Source: Candidatus Poribacteria bacterium (GTDB taxonomy: Bacteria; Poribacteria; WGA-4E; WGA-3G). From it: DNA of 34,212 bases. The stretch spans positions 1 to 34,212 of the forward strand of contig JAPPES010000067.1 of the NCBI GenBank assembly GCA_028824125.1. Direction: 5' to 3'. The notes under the pieces are model-generated. The model had not been told where the DNA came from. It made no database searches and saw only the letters and a list, made by a program, of their open reading frames with translations. This document shows, in pieces, positions 8,600 through 16,060 of this stretch (the first letter of the stretch is position 1; every line of letters starts with the position of its first letter). The position numbers were made by a program, and so were the translations under genes.

Positions 8600-8666
8600 A
8601 GGATTCCGCGTCACGTTCTCTGCAAACAGTAAAAAAAGATTTCGCGGAATCCTCAGAAACTGTTTG
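8600..8666. repeat. Interleaved inverted repeats (pseudoknot-like)
   Basis: Two inverted repeats interleave: AGGATTCCGCG (8600-8610) with CGCGGAATCCT (8643-8653), and CAAACAGT (8623-8630) with ACTGTTTG (8659-8666). The order A-B-A'-B' is that of an H-type pseudoknot rather than two nested hairpins. It is followed by T7 on the plus strand and carries T7 internally on the minus strand. It lies six bases beyond the end of the Gfo/Idh gene and could act in its 3' processing or termination. Confidence 0.45.
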
Positions 8667-8671
8667 TTTTT

Positions 8672-9916
8672 TTATGGTATTGGCCAACCTGGTGTTGGTT
8701 CAGTGCGGAGTGCTTCTATTTCGTAGAGTTCTTCTACACTGATTTCACGCTTCAGTTTTGCCGACAGAAGCGCGCCACTCATAATTTCAGTAACTTTCTG
8801 ACCAATGTCACCATTACTAACAGGTTGTGCATCGCTATTGCAGGCGTTGAGAAAATCACGGAACTTATCGGGGAAGTGCTTATCTGGCAGCTCTAAAGGT
8901 GTTTCAACGAGATTACCTTGATAACGTCTACGGTTGCCCTTATCATCGGTTTCCCATTGTCCTTTCTCAAGAAAAAGTTTATTACCACTGAACGCCCCTT
9001 TTGAACCGAAGATAAAGATGCCTTGCGGTTGTCCTGCCATATTACATGACCAACCGTGTTCGTAAGTAAATGACATGCCGTTTGTAAATCGGACAAACAC
9101 AGAAACGAATTCTTCAACATCATTAATTTCTTCACCTGTGTATTCAGGAGGCATGCCACGATAGGCGATACCACTGATAGTGGCGGGTTGCGGAGAACCG
9201 AGTAGATAGATAGAACGATTGATATCGTAGACACCTGTGTCGTATGTCGTACCTCCTCCGCTGTAAACCGAATTGAGGAACCATTTGCCGAAACCGAACA
9301 TATCTACATTGGGTCTACCTCGGAGGCGGTAACTGGTCAACCTACCGTAGTGGACATCTCCGATTTTTCCTGATGTGACGTACTCTCGGATGGTATAACT
9401 TGTTGGGTCTAAACATGTACCGCCGCTCTGGTATGCAAGTTTTACGCCAGCTTTGTCGCATGCATCGCGCATGTTTCTCGCCTCAGTAGCGGTGCGTGCC
9501 ATCGGTTTTTCACAGAAGACGTGTTTTCCTGCATTTGCAGCTGCCACTGTAGGTGCTTCATGAACAAAAGGCGGTGTAGCAAGACTAACTGCGTCTAACT
9601 CACATTCTTTCAACATTTCGTTGTAATCACTGAAGATTTCAACGCCATTATCTTTATATTCTGCCCAGCGTGCAGCGTTTTCTTCCAAACGTTCGCGTGC
9701 TTCGGCGTTATCTGCCTTTTCTGCGTCAGCAGTTGCGGTGTTAGCGCGTGCTTCCGCACCAGAAAGCACTTCTGCGGCTCTGCGTTGTGCGTTTGCGTCA
9801 ACTGTATCGCAAACAGCAACGATCTCCGCGTGTTGTGGATGTGCTAAATATCCGTTGACGTGTGAACCGGATATCATACCACATCCGATGAGACCGATTT
9901 TTATCCGTTTTGGCAT
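8672..9916 (-). CDS. Gfo/Idh/MocA family oxidoreductase
   Basis: This 414-residue NAD(P)-dependent dehydrogenase of the Gfo/Idh/MocA family acts on a sugar, inositol or similar polyol that cannot be identified here. The N-terminal Rossmann domain begins IGLIGCGMISGSHV (residues 7-20). The conserved EKP lies at 136-138 in HVFCEKPMARTATEA. The C-terminal beta-sheet domain includes GGGTTYDTGVYDINRSIYLLG (220-240), with the Asp/His-region signature where the catalytic His is often found; here it reads D-x-x-x-Y-D. An unusual Ala/Glu/Arg-rich helical insert of about 45 residues (about 43-88) follows the second strand. AAGGAG lies eight bases before the ATG. It is divergent from the dioxygenase-SDR pair and may share its pathway. 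No signal peptide. Confidence 0.9.
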   Translation of the reverse strand: MPKRIKIGLIGCGMISGSHVNGYLAHPQHAEIVAVCDTVDANAQRRAAEVLSGAEARANTATADAEKADNAEARERLEENAARWAEYKDNGVEIFSDYNEMLKECELDAVSLATPPFVHEAPTVAAANAGKHVFCEKPMARTATEARNMRDACDKAGVKLAYQSGGTCLDPTSYTIREYVTSGKIGDVHYGRLTSYRLRGRPNVDMFGFGKWFLNSVYSGGGTTYDTGVYDINRSIYLLGSPQPATISGIAYRGMPPEYTGEEINDVEEFVSVFVRFTNGMSFTYEHGWSCNMAGQPQGIFIFGSKGAFSGNKLFLEKGQWETDDKGNRRRYQGNLVETPLELPDKHFPDKFRDFLNACNSDAQPVSNGDIGQKVTEIMSGALLSAKLKREISVEELYEIEALRTEPTPGWPIP

Positions 9917-10089
9917 TCTAATGCTCCTTAGAGATGTTCAAAATTTTGCTATAGGTAAATTGTTTTCTTATGATAATCTTTTGGTATGCTCTGCAACTAT
10001 TTCTTTGGAATCAACCCTGATAGCGTGGATTATTTCTATTATAAATGTTTTTAGATTTTTGTCAAGTGAATAGTAAAATCGGAGTAGTA

Positions 10090-10535
10090 AAGTTTTTGGC
10101 ATGTGTGTCTGAATCGTAGATAACACGGATTACGCGGATTAGTGACTTGGGCCTCCCAAATCTCTATTCAAAGTGTGCTGCAATCGTTTGATAGTAGACT
10201 TTAGAATTAATCGGACATTCGGTTAGAAAACCGCATCTACCAACGGTGTTGTAGCATGAACTTCCAGTTTGTGCATATCCGTGCGCAAACTGGAAGTTTA
10301 CGCTACAAAAATGCTCCTCTAATTCTAAATGCCACTAGAAAAGGAACTTAGCTTGCCAAATCCCCATCCGCGTTTTCCGTGTAATCGGCGTAATCCGAGA
10401 TTCAGACAATGAAAATGTAGCACAAACTTTCCAGTTTGTGCCAAAAAACGCAAACTAAAAGTTTGCGGTACAAAAGACAAAATCCGCGTTCTCCGCGCAC
10501 TTCCGCGATTCAGACAATACACATGCCAAAAACTG
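10090..10535. repeat. Nested palindromic element between divergent genes
   Basis: The 720-base spacer between 9917 and 10637 holds no gene but is strongly structured. The outer ends match each other inverted: AGTTTTTGGCATGTGT at 10090 and ACACATGCCAAAAACT ending about 10535, continuing inward as CTGAATCG/CGATTCAG. Inside is a hairpin at about 10249-10308 (arms AACTTCCAGTTTG and CAAACTGGAAGTT), another at about 10409-10460 (CAAACTTTCCAGTTTG region), and a repeated ATCCGCGTT...ATTCAGACAAT unit at about 10367-10412 and 10482-10523. I read it as a nested cluster of MITE-like elements. Confidence 0.6.
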
Positions 10536-10637
10536 GACACACCCGTAAAATCGTTAAATCTCAACAACCAGTCCTTGCAAATTTTGGGTAATTTTGATAA
10601 TCTATTATTCAACACAACCAGAACTATGGAGAAATTA

Positions 10638-11474
10638 ATGTTTACTATTCACTCCACTTTAACAGAGGAGGAAAAGTGGTACTTTGATTTACAAGGTTTC
10701 CTTGTTTTGCGCAATGTCCTCCCGAAGGATGAAATTGAGGAGATGTTGGCGGTGCTTCAGCATTGGCTCACAATTGATGAATCTGACATCCCGCCGCCGT
10801 TGCACCGTGGGAGACAAGAACCGTGTAAAACACATATAGGACATATTCAATATGGACATCGCTTGTTTCAAGACCTTGCCATGAATCCGGAGATTATGCG
10901 GGTTGTAGCGGGGCTAACTATGAACGCCCCGCGCCTCTTTCACAACAATTTCACGATGATGACAAAACATGACTATCCGCAACACTTTCATCGTGATGAT
11001 AGCGGATTTAAGTTCCCACCAGGATTCCGTAATCCGCATAACGATTATCAAGCTGCTGCTGGGCATATCTATTGTAACCATATTGCGACTTGGGTTGCAT
11101 TGGTAGACGTGCCACCGGAAACAGGATTTTGCCTTGTCCCTGGTAGTCATAAATCCCTATTTCAGACACCGGAGCATCTACCTGTCCGGCATGATCCGCC
11201 GACCTCAATTACGTTACCGATGCAAGCAGGTGATGTGGCTATCTTCTCAACGAATTTGCTGCACGATGCAAGCCCGTGGACAGAAGATTATCCCCGTATG
11301 AACATATTTCAACGGTATCAGCTGAGCGTTTATTTCAATGAAAATGGCAAGGGTGGATATCCATTTGAAGAACATCGTGATAAGATTTCGGAAGAACAGT
11401 ATGAGCTGGAATCGTTTTCAAAAGAGGTGAAGGCGGCTGTCCAACGTATTTTACCAAATGGAGGTGAAGCATGA
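10638..11474 (+). CDS. Phytanoyl-CoA dioxygenase (PhyH) family protein
   Basis: This 278-residue protein is a non-haem Fe(II)/2-oxoglutarate dioxygenase of the PhyH family. Substrates in the family vary widely and cannot be named here. The iron ligands are visible as H118-x-D120 in QHFHRDDSG and distal H209 in LLHDASPW; R220 is a candidate 2-oxoglutarate carboxylate ligand. The family N-terminus appears as WYFDLQGFLVLRNVLPKDEI (residues 14-33). I chose the ATG at 10638 because GGAG lies six bases upstream; upstream Met (10626) and TTG (10575) lack such a site. The stop overlaps the SDR start by four bases (ATGA), so the two are translationally coupled and likely act on one substrate. It is divergent from the Gfo/Idh gene. 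Confidence 0.88.
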   Translation: MFTIHSTLTEEEKWYFDLQGFLVLRNVLPKDEIEEMLAVLQHWLTIDESDIPPPLHRGRQEPCKTHIGHIQYGHRLFQDLAMNPEIMRVVAGLTMNAPRLFHNNFTMMTKHDYPQHFHRDDSGFKFPPGFRNPHNDYQAAAGHIYCNHIATWVALVDVPPETGFCLVPGSHKSLFQTPEHLPVRHDPPTSITLPMQAGDVAIFSTNLLHDASPWTEDYPRMNIFQRYQLSVYFNENGKGGYPFEEHRDKISEEQYELESFSKEVKAAVQRILPNGGEA

Positions 11475-12232
11475 AATTGAAGGAACAAGTATGTATTATC
11501 ACAGGTGGTGGCAGCGGAATTGGTCGTGATGCCGCCATCAAAATGGCACAAGAGGGTGCCAATGTTGTGATAGTTGGTAGAACAGTATCAAAGTTAATTG
11601 TCGTTAAATCTGAAATAGAAGCAACGGGTGGCACGGCAGTGTGTTACGCCCTTGATGTCGCTGACTACGATGCTGTTCAACAGATGGTCAATGATATAGT
11701 TGAGAAATTTGGTCGAATTGATGTGTTGGTGAACAACGCAGGACACAGTTCACATAACCGGCGTCTTCTCAATACGACACCTGAGGAGGTTCGCTCAGTC
11801 GTTGACTCAAACCTAATTGGTACATTTTTCTATACGCAGGCCGTTGTACCTACAATGTTGAAAGCAAGATCGGGAACGATTATCAATATTTCATCGCTTG
11901 CAGCGGTTACACCCGGTCCTTTTAGTGGATTTGCTTACGGCGCAGCGAAAGCAGGCGTAATCAATTTCACTGAATTTCTTAACAATGATTTAAAGAATAC
12001 AGGTATTCGAGCAAGCGTGATAATCCCCGGTGAAGTGGCAACGCCAATTTTGGACAAACGCCCGATTCCACCCGATGCTGATGCACGCACAACGATGGTT
12101 GATGTTGCCGAAACCTCAGCAGCGATTCTCCTCATTGCGACTTTACCGCAACGAAGCAATATACCGGAATTGGTTATCCGTCCGACAATGCATCGTGATA
12201 TGGCAGGCGAAGTCGTTGAATTAGACGATTGA
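11471..12232 (+). CDS. Short-chain dehydrogenase/reductase (classical SDR)
   Basis: This 253-residue classical SDR has all key motifs: cofactor loop TGGGSGIG (11-18), NNAG (88-91), N114, catalytic S141/S142 region, Y156 and K160 in YGAAK. It reduces or oxidises a keto/hydroxy group with NAD(P). R37 after the second strand (VIVGRT) suggests NADP preference, which is inference. Its ATG overlaps the stop of the dioxygenase gene, so the two form an operon; a hydroxylation-then-oxidation sequence is a reasonable guess. It converges with the DUF3179 gene with only four bases between stops and no obvious terminator. The substrate is unknown. Confidence 0.92.
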   Translation: MKLKEQVCIITGGGSGIGRDAAIKMAQEGANVVIVGRTVSKLIVVKSEIEATGGTAVCYALDVADYDAVQQMVNDIVEKFGRIDVLVNNAGHSSHNRRLLNTTPEEVRSVVDSNLIGTFFYTQAVVPTMLKARSGTIINISSLAAVTPGPFSGFAYGAAKAGVINFTEFLNNDLKNTGIRASVIIPGEVATPILDKRPIPPDADARTTMVDVAETSAAILLIATLPQRSNIPELVIRPTMHRDMAGEVVELDD

Positions 12233-12236
12233 TAGA

Positions 12237-13379
12237 TTACGGTTTGTAAATTGTCGTTTGTGGATAGTAGCGTGCCCACGCGAACCAGTAGATATTGACA
12301 GCGGGTAACCGTTCCAGCAGCTTCCCTTTATCTTTACCTGATGTTGCCTCACCTGTGACCAGATTCCAGCGTGTTCCGGTGTTATCCTTTACAAAATGCC
12401 CATCTTGAGAGCGAAAGGTACGCACACTATTTGCTATGTTCCGCTTAAAAACAGCTGTTGCGAACGACTCTCTATCGTGAAAAATCAGCAACGGCACCTC
12501 ACCAACCCTATCGTTAATTACGGTAGTTTTGGAAAAGTGTGTCAATGGATATGCTCGAAACTGTGTATTATAGGGATCGTAATTACCACTCCGTCCATCA
12601 GCACCGTCTTGTCCATCAGTGCCGACTTGTCCATCAGCTCCATTACGTCCATCAGCACCAGCTCTGCCCGGCGCACCATCTTTAGTTTGCACTTGAACAC
12701 CAATCACGAGAGATTTATTAGACAGTCTTTTATCGGTGTAATTCATTCGACTCACACCCGCGCGTTGGCTTCTATGATAGTCTGCGTAATTATCACGCTT
12801 TAGACTTTCGCGCTTACCCACAGACAGCACTTTTGTCTTAGGGTAATTTGTCTGCCATGTTTTCCATGCGATCTGGGGCATGGAAGCGAGCGGTTTCAAT
12901 TGCTTGCCTTTCAGTGGACCCTCTATCGCTTCCCCAGTGATATGAGACCAAAGCGAACGTGTCTGGTGGTCGTACATCAACAAGGCATCCCGCCATAATT
13001 TTCCGCTGACACCAAAAGTATAGGTCTTGCCATCAAGTTCCCGGCTATACACGATAGCCGTTTTGCAGAGCGGTCACCATGTGGTAGCGATTTTCTGTTC
13101 CCCGACAACATCGTTGACAATCTCGTGTCCGTTCAACAGATAGAGTGAGTAGGCGTGACTTTCGTCGTTAAAGGTTACACCGATGACCGGTGCATCTGCG
13201 TCTAATTTTGCTTTGGCAGCAGGCACGAATTGCGGCTTTGTGATAGCGGGGATTGCATCAAAGGGTAACAGGGTTCGGATTGGGTCATTGTCGTTCTCTG
13301 CTGCAGATGTACAGAGAACGGCAAAACATAGTGTCAGTATTATGCAGTTTTGCAGATAATGAAACATCTTTTTCTCCAC
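12237..13379 (-). CDS. DUF3179 protein, probable selenoprotein (TGA = Sec102)
   Basis: One reading frame of 381 codons is interrupted only by TGA at 13076-13074, with no frameshift. The product starts with a signal peptide (residues 1-27, to CTSA). DUF3179 features follow: YLLNGHEIVNDVVG, then TTW-U-PLCKTAIVYSREL, where family members have CPLC, then TFGVSGKLWRDALLMYD, SLWSHITGEAIEGPLKG, and a C-terminal duplicate (WNLVTGEATSGKDKGKLLE, FAWARYYPQTTIYKP). The TGA falls exactly on the first Cys of the CxxC-like motif, giving U-P-L-C, and a SECIS-like hairpin follows. A collagen-like Gly-X-Y stretch is inserted before the C-terminal repeat. The family's function is unknown; a redox or metal-binding role outside the cytoplasm is plausible. 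The alternative is a point-nonsense pseudogene. I recall that some automated annotation uses '(seleno)protein' for this family, which I cannot verify here. Confidence 0.75.
12582..12677 (-). repeat. Collagen-like Gly-X-Y repeat within the DUF3179 gene
   Basis: About eleven consecutive Gly-X-Y triplets (GAPGRAGADGRNGADGQ and onward to GNY) are encoded by imperfect DNA repeats of the type GGACGTAATGGAGCTGATGG. They sit between the two DUF3179 halves, followed by YDPYNTQ. The repeats look recently expanded at DNA level, so copy number may vary between strains. Confidence 0.7.
13042..13060 (-). promoter_or_regulatory. SECIS-like hairpin downstream of the TGA
   Basis: On the mRNA strand a perfect 7-base-pair stem (CGGCTAT with ATAGCCG) closes a 5-base loop CGUGU. 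It starts 13 bases after the TGA, with the loop 20 bases after it. Bacterial SECIS elements lie immediately downstream of the UGA within the coding region, with the apical loop roughly 16-37 bases away and a G among the first loop bases; this hairpin fits. The structure lies in conserved coding sequence, so its presence is suggestive, not proof. Confidence 0.65.
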
Positions 13380-13441
13380 GTTGTATTAGTTCTATAGAAT
13401 TTAAAGGTTATTTGCCATTAGGGTTTCTTCTTTATGAATAA

Positions 13442-13708
13442 ATCCAGTTACCTCTGGAATCTCTCACAACATCATTTGAAAAGAGAATATCTAACTCACT
13501 TATTCCAGGATATGAACTTGGTCCTTGTGCCATTTGGAGATTAGCATTATCAAATTTGAATTTTGCCGAAGTAAATACAGTCTATGTTTTGGCACCCAGG
13601 AACGGCAGCATTCTTCTTAAAAATGGTTCAATACGGGTAACTAACAATAGATATACGATACCTGATAGACAAACTGTAAAACGATTACTGCTGTTAAGTT
13701 TAGTATAG
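13442..13708 (+). pseudogene. Start-less open frame, possible gene remnant
   Basis: An 88-codon frame without stops (ending TAG at 13706-13708) lacks any ATG and reads like protein: PGYELGPCAIWRLALSN, then VNTVYVLAPRNGSILLKNGS. The spacing vaguely recalls DUF6088/AbiEi-type antitoxin N-terminal regions, but the match is weak and I give no function. It may be a 5'-truncated remnant or chance. The rest of the spacer 13380-14117 holds a strong hairpin at 13771 and no other gene that I see. Confidence 0.25.
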
Positions 13709-13770
13709 CATACTAATAGGCTTATGTCAAATAAAGAAGAAGTTTCGGGTGTGTAAATTTTGTCACCCTG

Positions 13771-13807
13771 TTTTGTCAGAATCGCGTAATCCGCGATTCT
13801 GACAAAA
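13771..13807. repeat. Perfect 16-base-pair hairpin repeat
   Basis: TTTTGTCAGAATCGCG (13771-13786) and its exact reverse complement (13792-13807) flank a TAATC loop. The sequence is of the same word family (ATTCTGAC/GTCTGAATCG) as the palindromes at 10090-10535, and is followed directly by a copy of the AAATCGGGGTT repeat seen at 6229. It is a dispersed element, not an obvious terminator of a neighbouring gene. Confidence 0.65.
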
Positions 13808-14117
13808 TGAAATCGGGGTTACAAACCCCTCCAACAAAGATGTTTTGTGACAATTGAATACCTCTGACTTTGAATATAGAAGTATTGAAAAAACTTGGTA
13901 GATTTGATAAGATGTTGGTGAATGAGATTGACTCCCAATGTGTAAATATTAGGGTTTTACTAATTAGAATGTTAACCCATGCACTATAAGGTAAGAGGTA
14001 ACAGCAAAACAAATCGCATTTTCATGGCGATATGTCCTGTTTGCAGTGATTATTAGATTTCTAACCTTTGTAAGAAATATCAGTATAAATTACAACATAT
14101 TCGTGGAGATATTAGAA

Positions 14118-15515
14118 ATGCCATCAATACTGATTGTAGAAGACGATTCAGAACAACGCCGCCAATATCAACTTATCTTACAACGGGAAGGATATGATGT
14201 TGAAACGGCTGAAGATAGTACATCGGCACTTGAAAAGATTAAAGAACAGATGTTCGATGTCGTCATTAGTGACATGCGGATGTCCTCGCGGTTTGAAGGA
14301 CTTGAACTACTTCGAGAAATAAAGAAGATGGATCCTGGATTGCCGGTGTTGATTATAACTGCATTCGCTGAACTAAATGATGCCGTTAACCTCGTCGCGC
14401 ATGAAGGGGCATTCTACTATCTTGAAAAACCGATTCAGATTGATGTGCTTAAGCGAGAGGTTAGTCGAGCATTGCAAAGTCGCGGTGCTATAACTATAGG
14501 TGAACCTGATTCCGACGACACTTTTCCAGAAATTAAGATCGATTTTATTGTTGGGGAAAGTGAGAAAATGCAACAGCTTTTTAAAAATATGTCGAGAGTT
14601 ATTCACCGAGAGGTTAGGCAGGTTCTCATCACAGGTGAAACAGGGAGCGGTAAAAGCCTTGTCGCGCGCGCTCTCCATGAATATGGCAATCGCAAAGATA
14701 AACCCTTCGTCTCAATAAATTGCGGGGCAATCGCAGAAACCTTAATTGAAAGTGAACTTTTTGGTCATGAAAAAGGAGCATTTACAGACGCAGTTCGGCA
14801 GAAGAAAGGCATTTTTGAAGTTGCTGATACTGGTACCCTCTTTCTCGATGAAATTGGGGATATTTCTGTCCAAATGCAAAGTACGCTGCTACATGTATTA
14901 GAAAAACATGAGATACGGCGGATTGGTGGTAGCCAGGATATAAAAGTTGATGTCTGCGTAATTGCTGCAACGAATAAAAATCTGGTCAAAGCAGTAAAAG
15001 ATGGTACTTTTCGTTCTGATCTCTACTTTCGTTTGAACGTCATCCCGCTCCATCTTCCGCCCCTTCGCGAACGTGTGGAAGATATTGAGCCACTTGTAAA
15101 ATTTTTGATCCAAAAGTTCAGCGATGAATACGTGGACGCAGTGCCAAAACAGGTTACGCAGCGTGCTATGTCTGCACTTTGTCGCTATTATTGGCCCGGA
15201 AATGTGCGCCAATTGGAAAACTATTTGCATCGTATTTATGTTTTGTCCGAAAACGCTTCCATTGATTTAGATGAATTGCCACCAGAAATTTTAGATACCT
15301 CCTTACCATCTACATATTTTGAGATTGACATTCCTGCGGGCGGGGTTTCGTTGGAAGAAATTGAAAAGAAATATGTGTCCGCAGCTTTAGCAAAAACGAA
15401 TGGCACACAAACGAGGGCGGCGGAATTGTTGGGCATCTCTCGTCGTCAGCTTCAGCATCGCATGCAGAGTTATGGACTGCAAAGCCAAGATTTTAAAGAA
15501 GATGAAAATGAATGA
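14118..15515 (+). CDS. NtrC-family sigma54-dependent response regulator
   Basis: This 465-residue protein has three domains: receiver (1-120; acidic pocket D9/D10, phospho-acceptor D52 in VVISDMRM, T81, K104), AAA+ sigma54-interaction domain (about 143-370) and Fis-type helix-turn-helix (about 420-455, QTRAAELLGISRRQLQHRM). In the AAA+ domain Walker A is GETGSGKS (173-180) and Walker B LFLDEIGD (241-248); the sigma54-contact loop reads GAFTDA (220-225) instead of the usual GAFTGA. Phosphorylation by a histidine kinase would switch on sigma54 transcription; no kinase is adjacent, so it is an orphan here. I chose ATG 14118 because GGAG lies nine bases upstream and the receiver begins MPSILIVEDD. 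The next transcription unit is the riboswitch-controlled locus, with its own promoter. Confidence 0.93.
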   Translation: MPSILIVEDDSEQRRQYQLILQREGYDVETAEDSTSALEKIKEQMFDVVISDMRMSSRFEGLELLREIKKMDPGLPVLIITAFAELNDAVNLVAHEGAFYYLEKPIQIDVLKREVSRALQSRGAITIGEPDSDDTFPEIKIDFIVGESEKMQQLFKNMSRVIHREVRQVLITGETGSGKSLVARALHEYGNRKDKPFVSINCGAIAETLIESELFGHEKGAFTDAVRQKKGIFEVADTGTLFLDEIGDISVQMQSTLLHVLEKHEIRRIGGSQDIKVDVCVIAATNKNLVKAVKDGTFRSDLYFRLNVIPLHLPPLRERVEDIEPLVKFLIQKFSDEYVDAVPKQVTQRAMSALCRYYWPGNVRQLENYLHRIYVLSENASIDLDELPPEILDTSLPSTYFEIDIPAGGVSLEEIEKKYVSAALAKTNGTQTRAAELLGISRRQLQHRMQSYGLQSQDFKEDENE

Positions 15516-15545
15516 CTGAAAACTTCAGTCTAAGCGGTTTTTTGA
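15514..15545 (+). terminator. Terminator-like hairpin after the regulator gene
   Basis: GACTGAA (15514-15520), loop AAC and TTCAGTC (15524-15530) form a 7-base-pair stem overlapping the stop codon. TAAGCGG and then a run of T follow. The gap of seven bases before the T run makes it a weaker intrinsic terminator. Confidence 0.45.
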
Positions 15546-15618
15546 CAAAAAGTGAAGAAATAAAATTCGTGCTTATAAATTTCACAAATTTTTGAAAAAG
15601 CCCAGAATGAAAATAAAT

Positions 15619-15647
15619 TTGCAAAAAATCGGGCAATAGGATATAAT
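15619..15647 (+). promoter_or_regulatory. Sigma70-type promoter of the cobalamin locus
   Basis: TTGCAA (15619-15624) and TATAAT (15642-15647) are separated by 17 bases. Transcription would start near 15654, just ahead of the riboswitch aptamer. The position and consensus -10 make this the likely promoter of the unit. Confidence 0.65.
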
Positions 15648-15672
15648 ATATAGAATACAATTGAATAAACGA

Positions 15673-15871
15673 ACGGTTCAGGTGCCGAATCACGGAGAAT
15701 AGGGAAGCGCGGTGAGAATCCGCCACGGCCCCGCCACTGTGAACGATCATTAGGAATTCCGTTGTAAAACCACTGTCAAAGGTTGATGGGAAGGGGCAAC
15801 GGACTTTTGTAGCACAAGATTGGCTTGAAGCTACACTAAAATCGGAAGTCAGGAGACCTGCCTGAGTCGTG
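15673..15871 (+). ncRNA. Cobalamin (adenosylcobalamin-type) riboswitch
   Basis: The conserved core is present in order: GGTGCC (15681-15686), AGGGAAGCGCGGTGAGAATC (15701-15720), CGCCACGGCCCCGCCACTGT (15721-15740), and GTCAGGAGACCTGCCTG (15848-15864). These match the B12-box and aptamer consensus of RF00174-type elements. Between them a variable arm includes a neat hairpin (TGTAGC at 15808-15813 with GCTACA at 15830-15835, plus an inner CAAG/CTTG stem). B12 binding is expected to shut off the genes downstream. An attenuator-like hairpin and the start of the propeller gene follow within 200 bases. Confidence 0.93.
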
Positions 15872-16008
15872 TTTCACGCATCTGCTTTCGCGGGAAAGCG
15901 GTGGAACAGAGCACAGCAGTATCCTGTCAACATAGAATACATATAGCAATATAAAGTATTCAATCTTATATAGAATTACAGGATCAGATTTTACGAAGTG
16001 TCGCCTTT

Positions 16009-16040
16009 CCCCTTCTTTCCAATGAAAGTAGGGGTTTCTT
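16009..16040 (+). terminator. Attenuator-like hairpin before the propeller gene
   Basis: CCCCT-T-CTTTC (16009-16019 region) pairs with GAAAG-T-AGGGG (ending 16034) around a CAAT loop, followed by TTTCTTGTTTC. It lies just upstream of the GGAGG ribosome binding site, the expected position for a riboswitch-controlled terminator or translation-blocking stem. The T-tract is imperfect, so transcription versus translation control is open. Confidence 0.5.
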
Positions 16041-16060
16041 GTTTCATTACGGAGGTTTTA

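Noticed and set aside
12237..13379. Reading the DUF3179 region as two separate genes (12237-13052 with GTG start and 13074-13379)
   Set aside because: Both pieces are in the same frame with only TGA between them, and the intervening seven codons encode conserved family sequence. One gene with Sec, or one gene with a nonsense mutation, explains it better.
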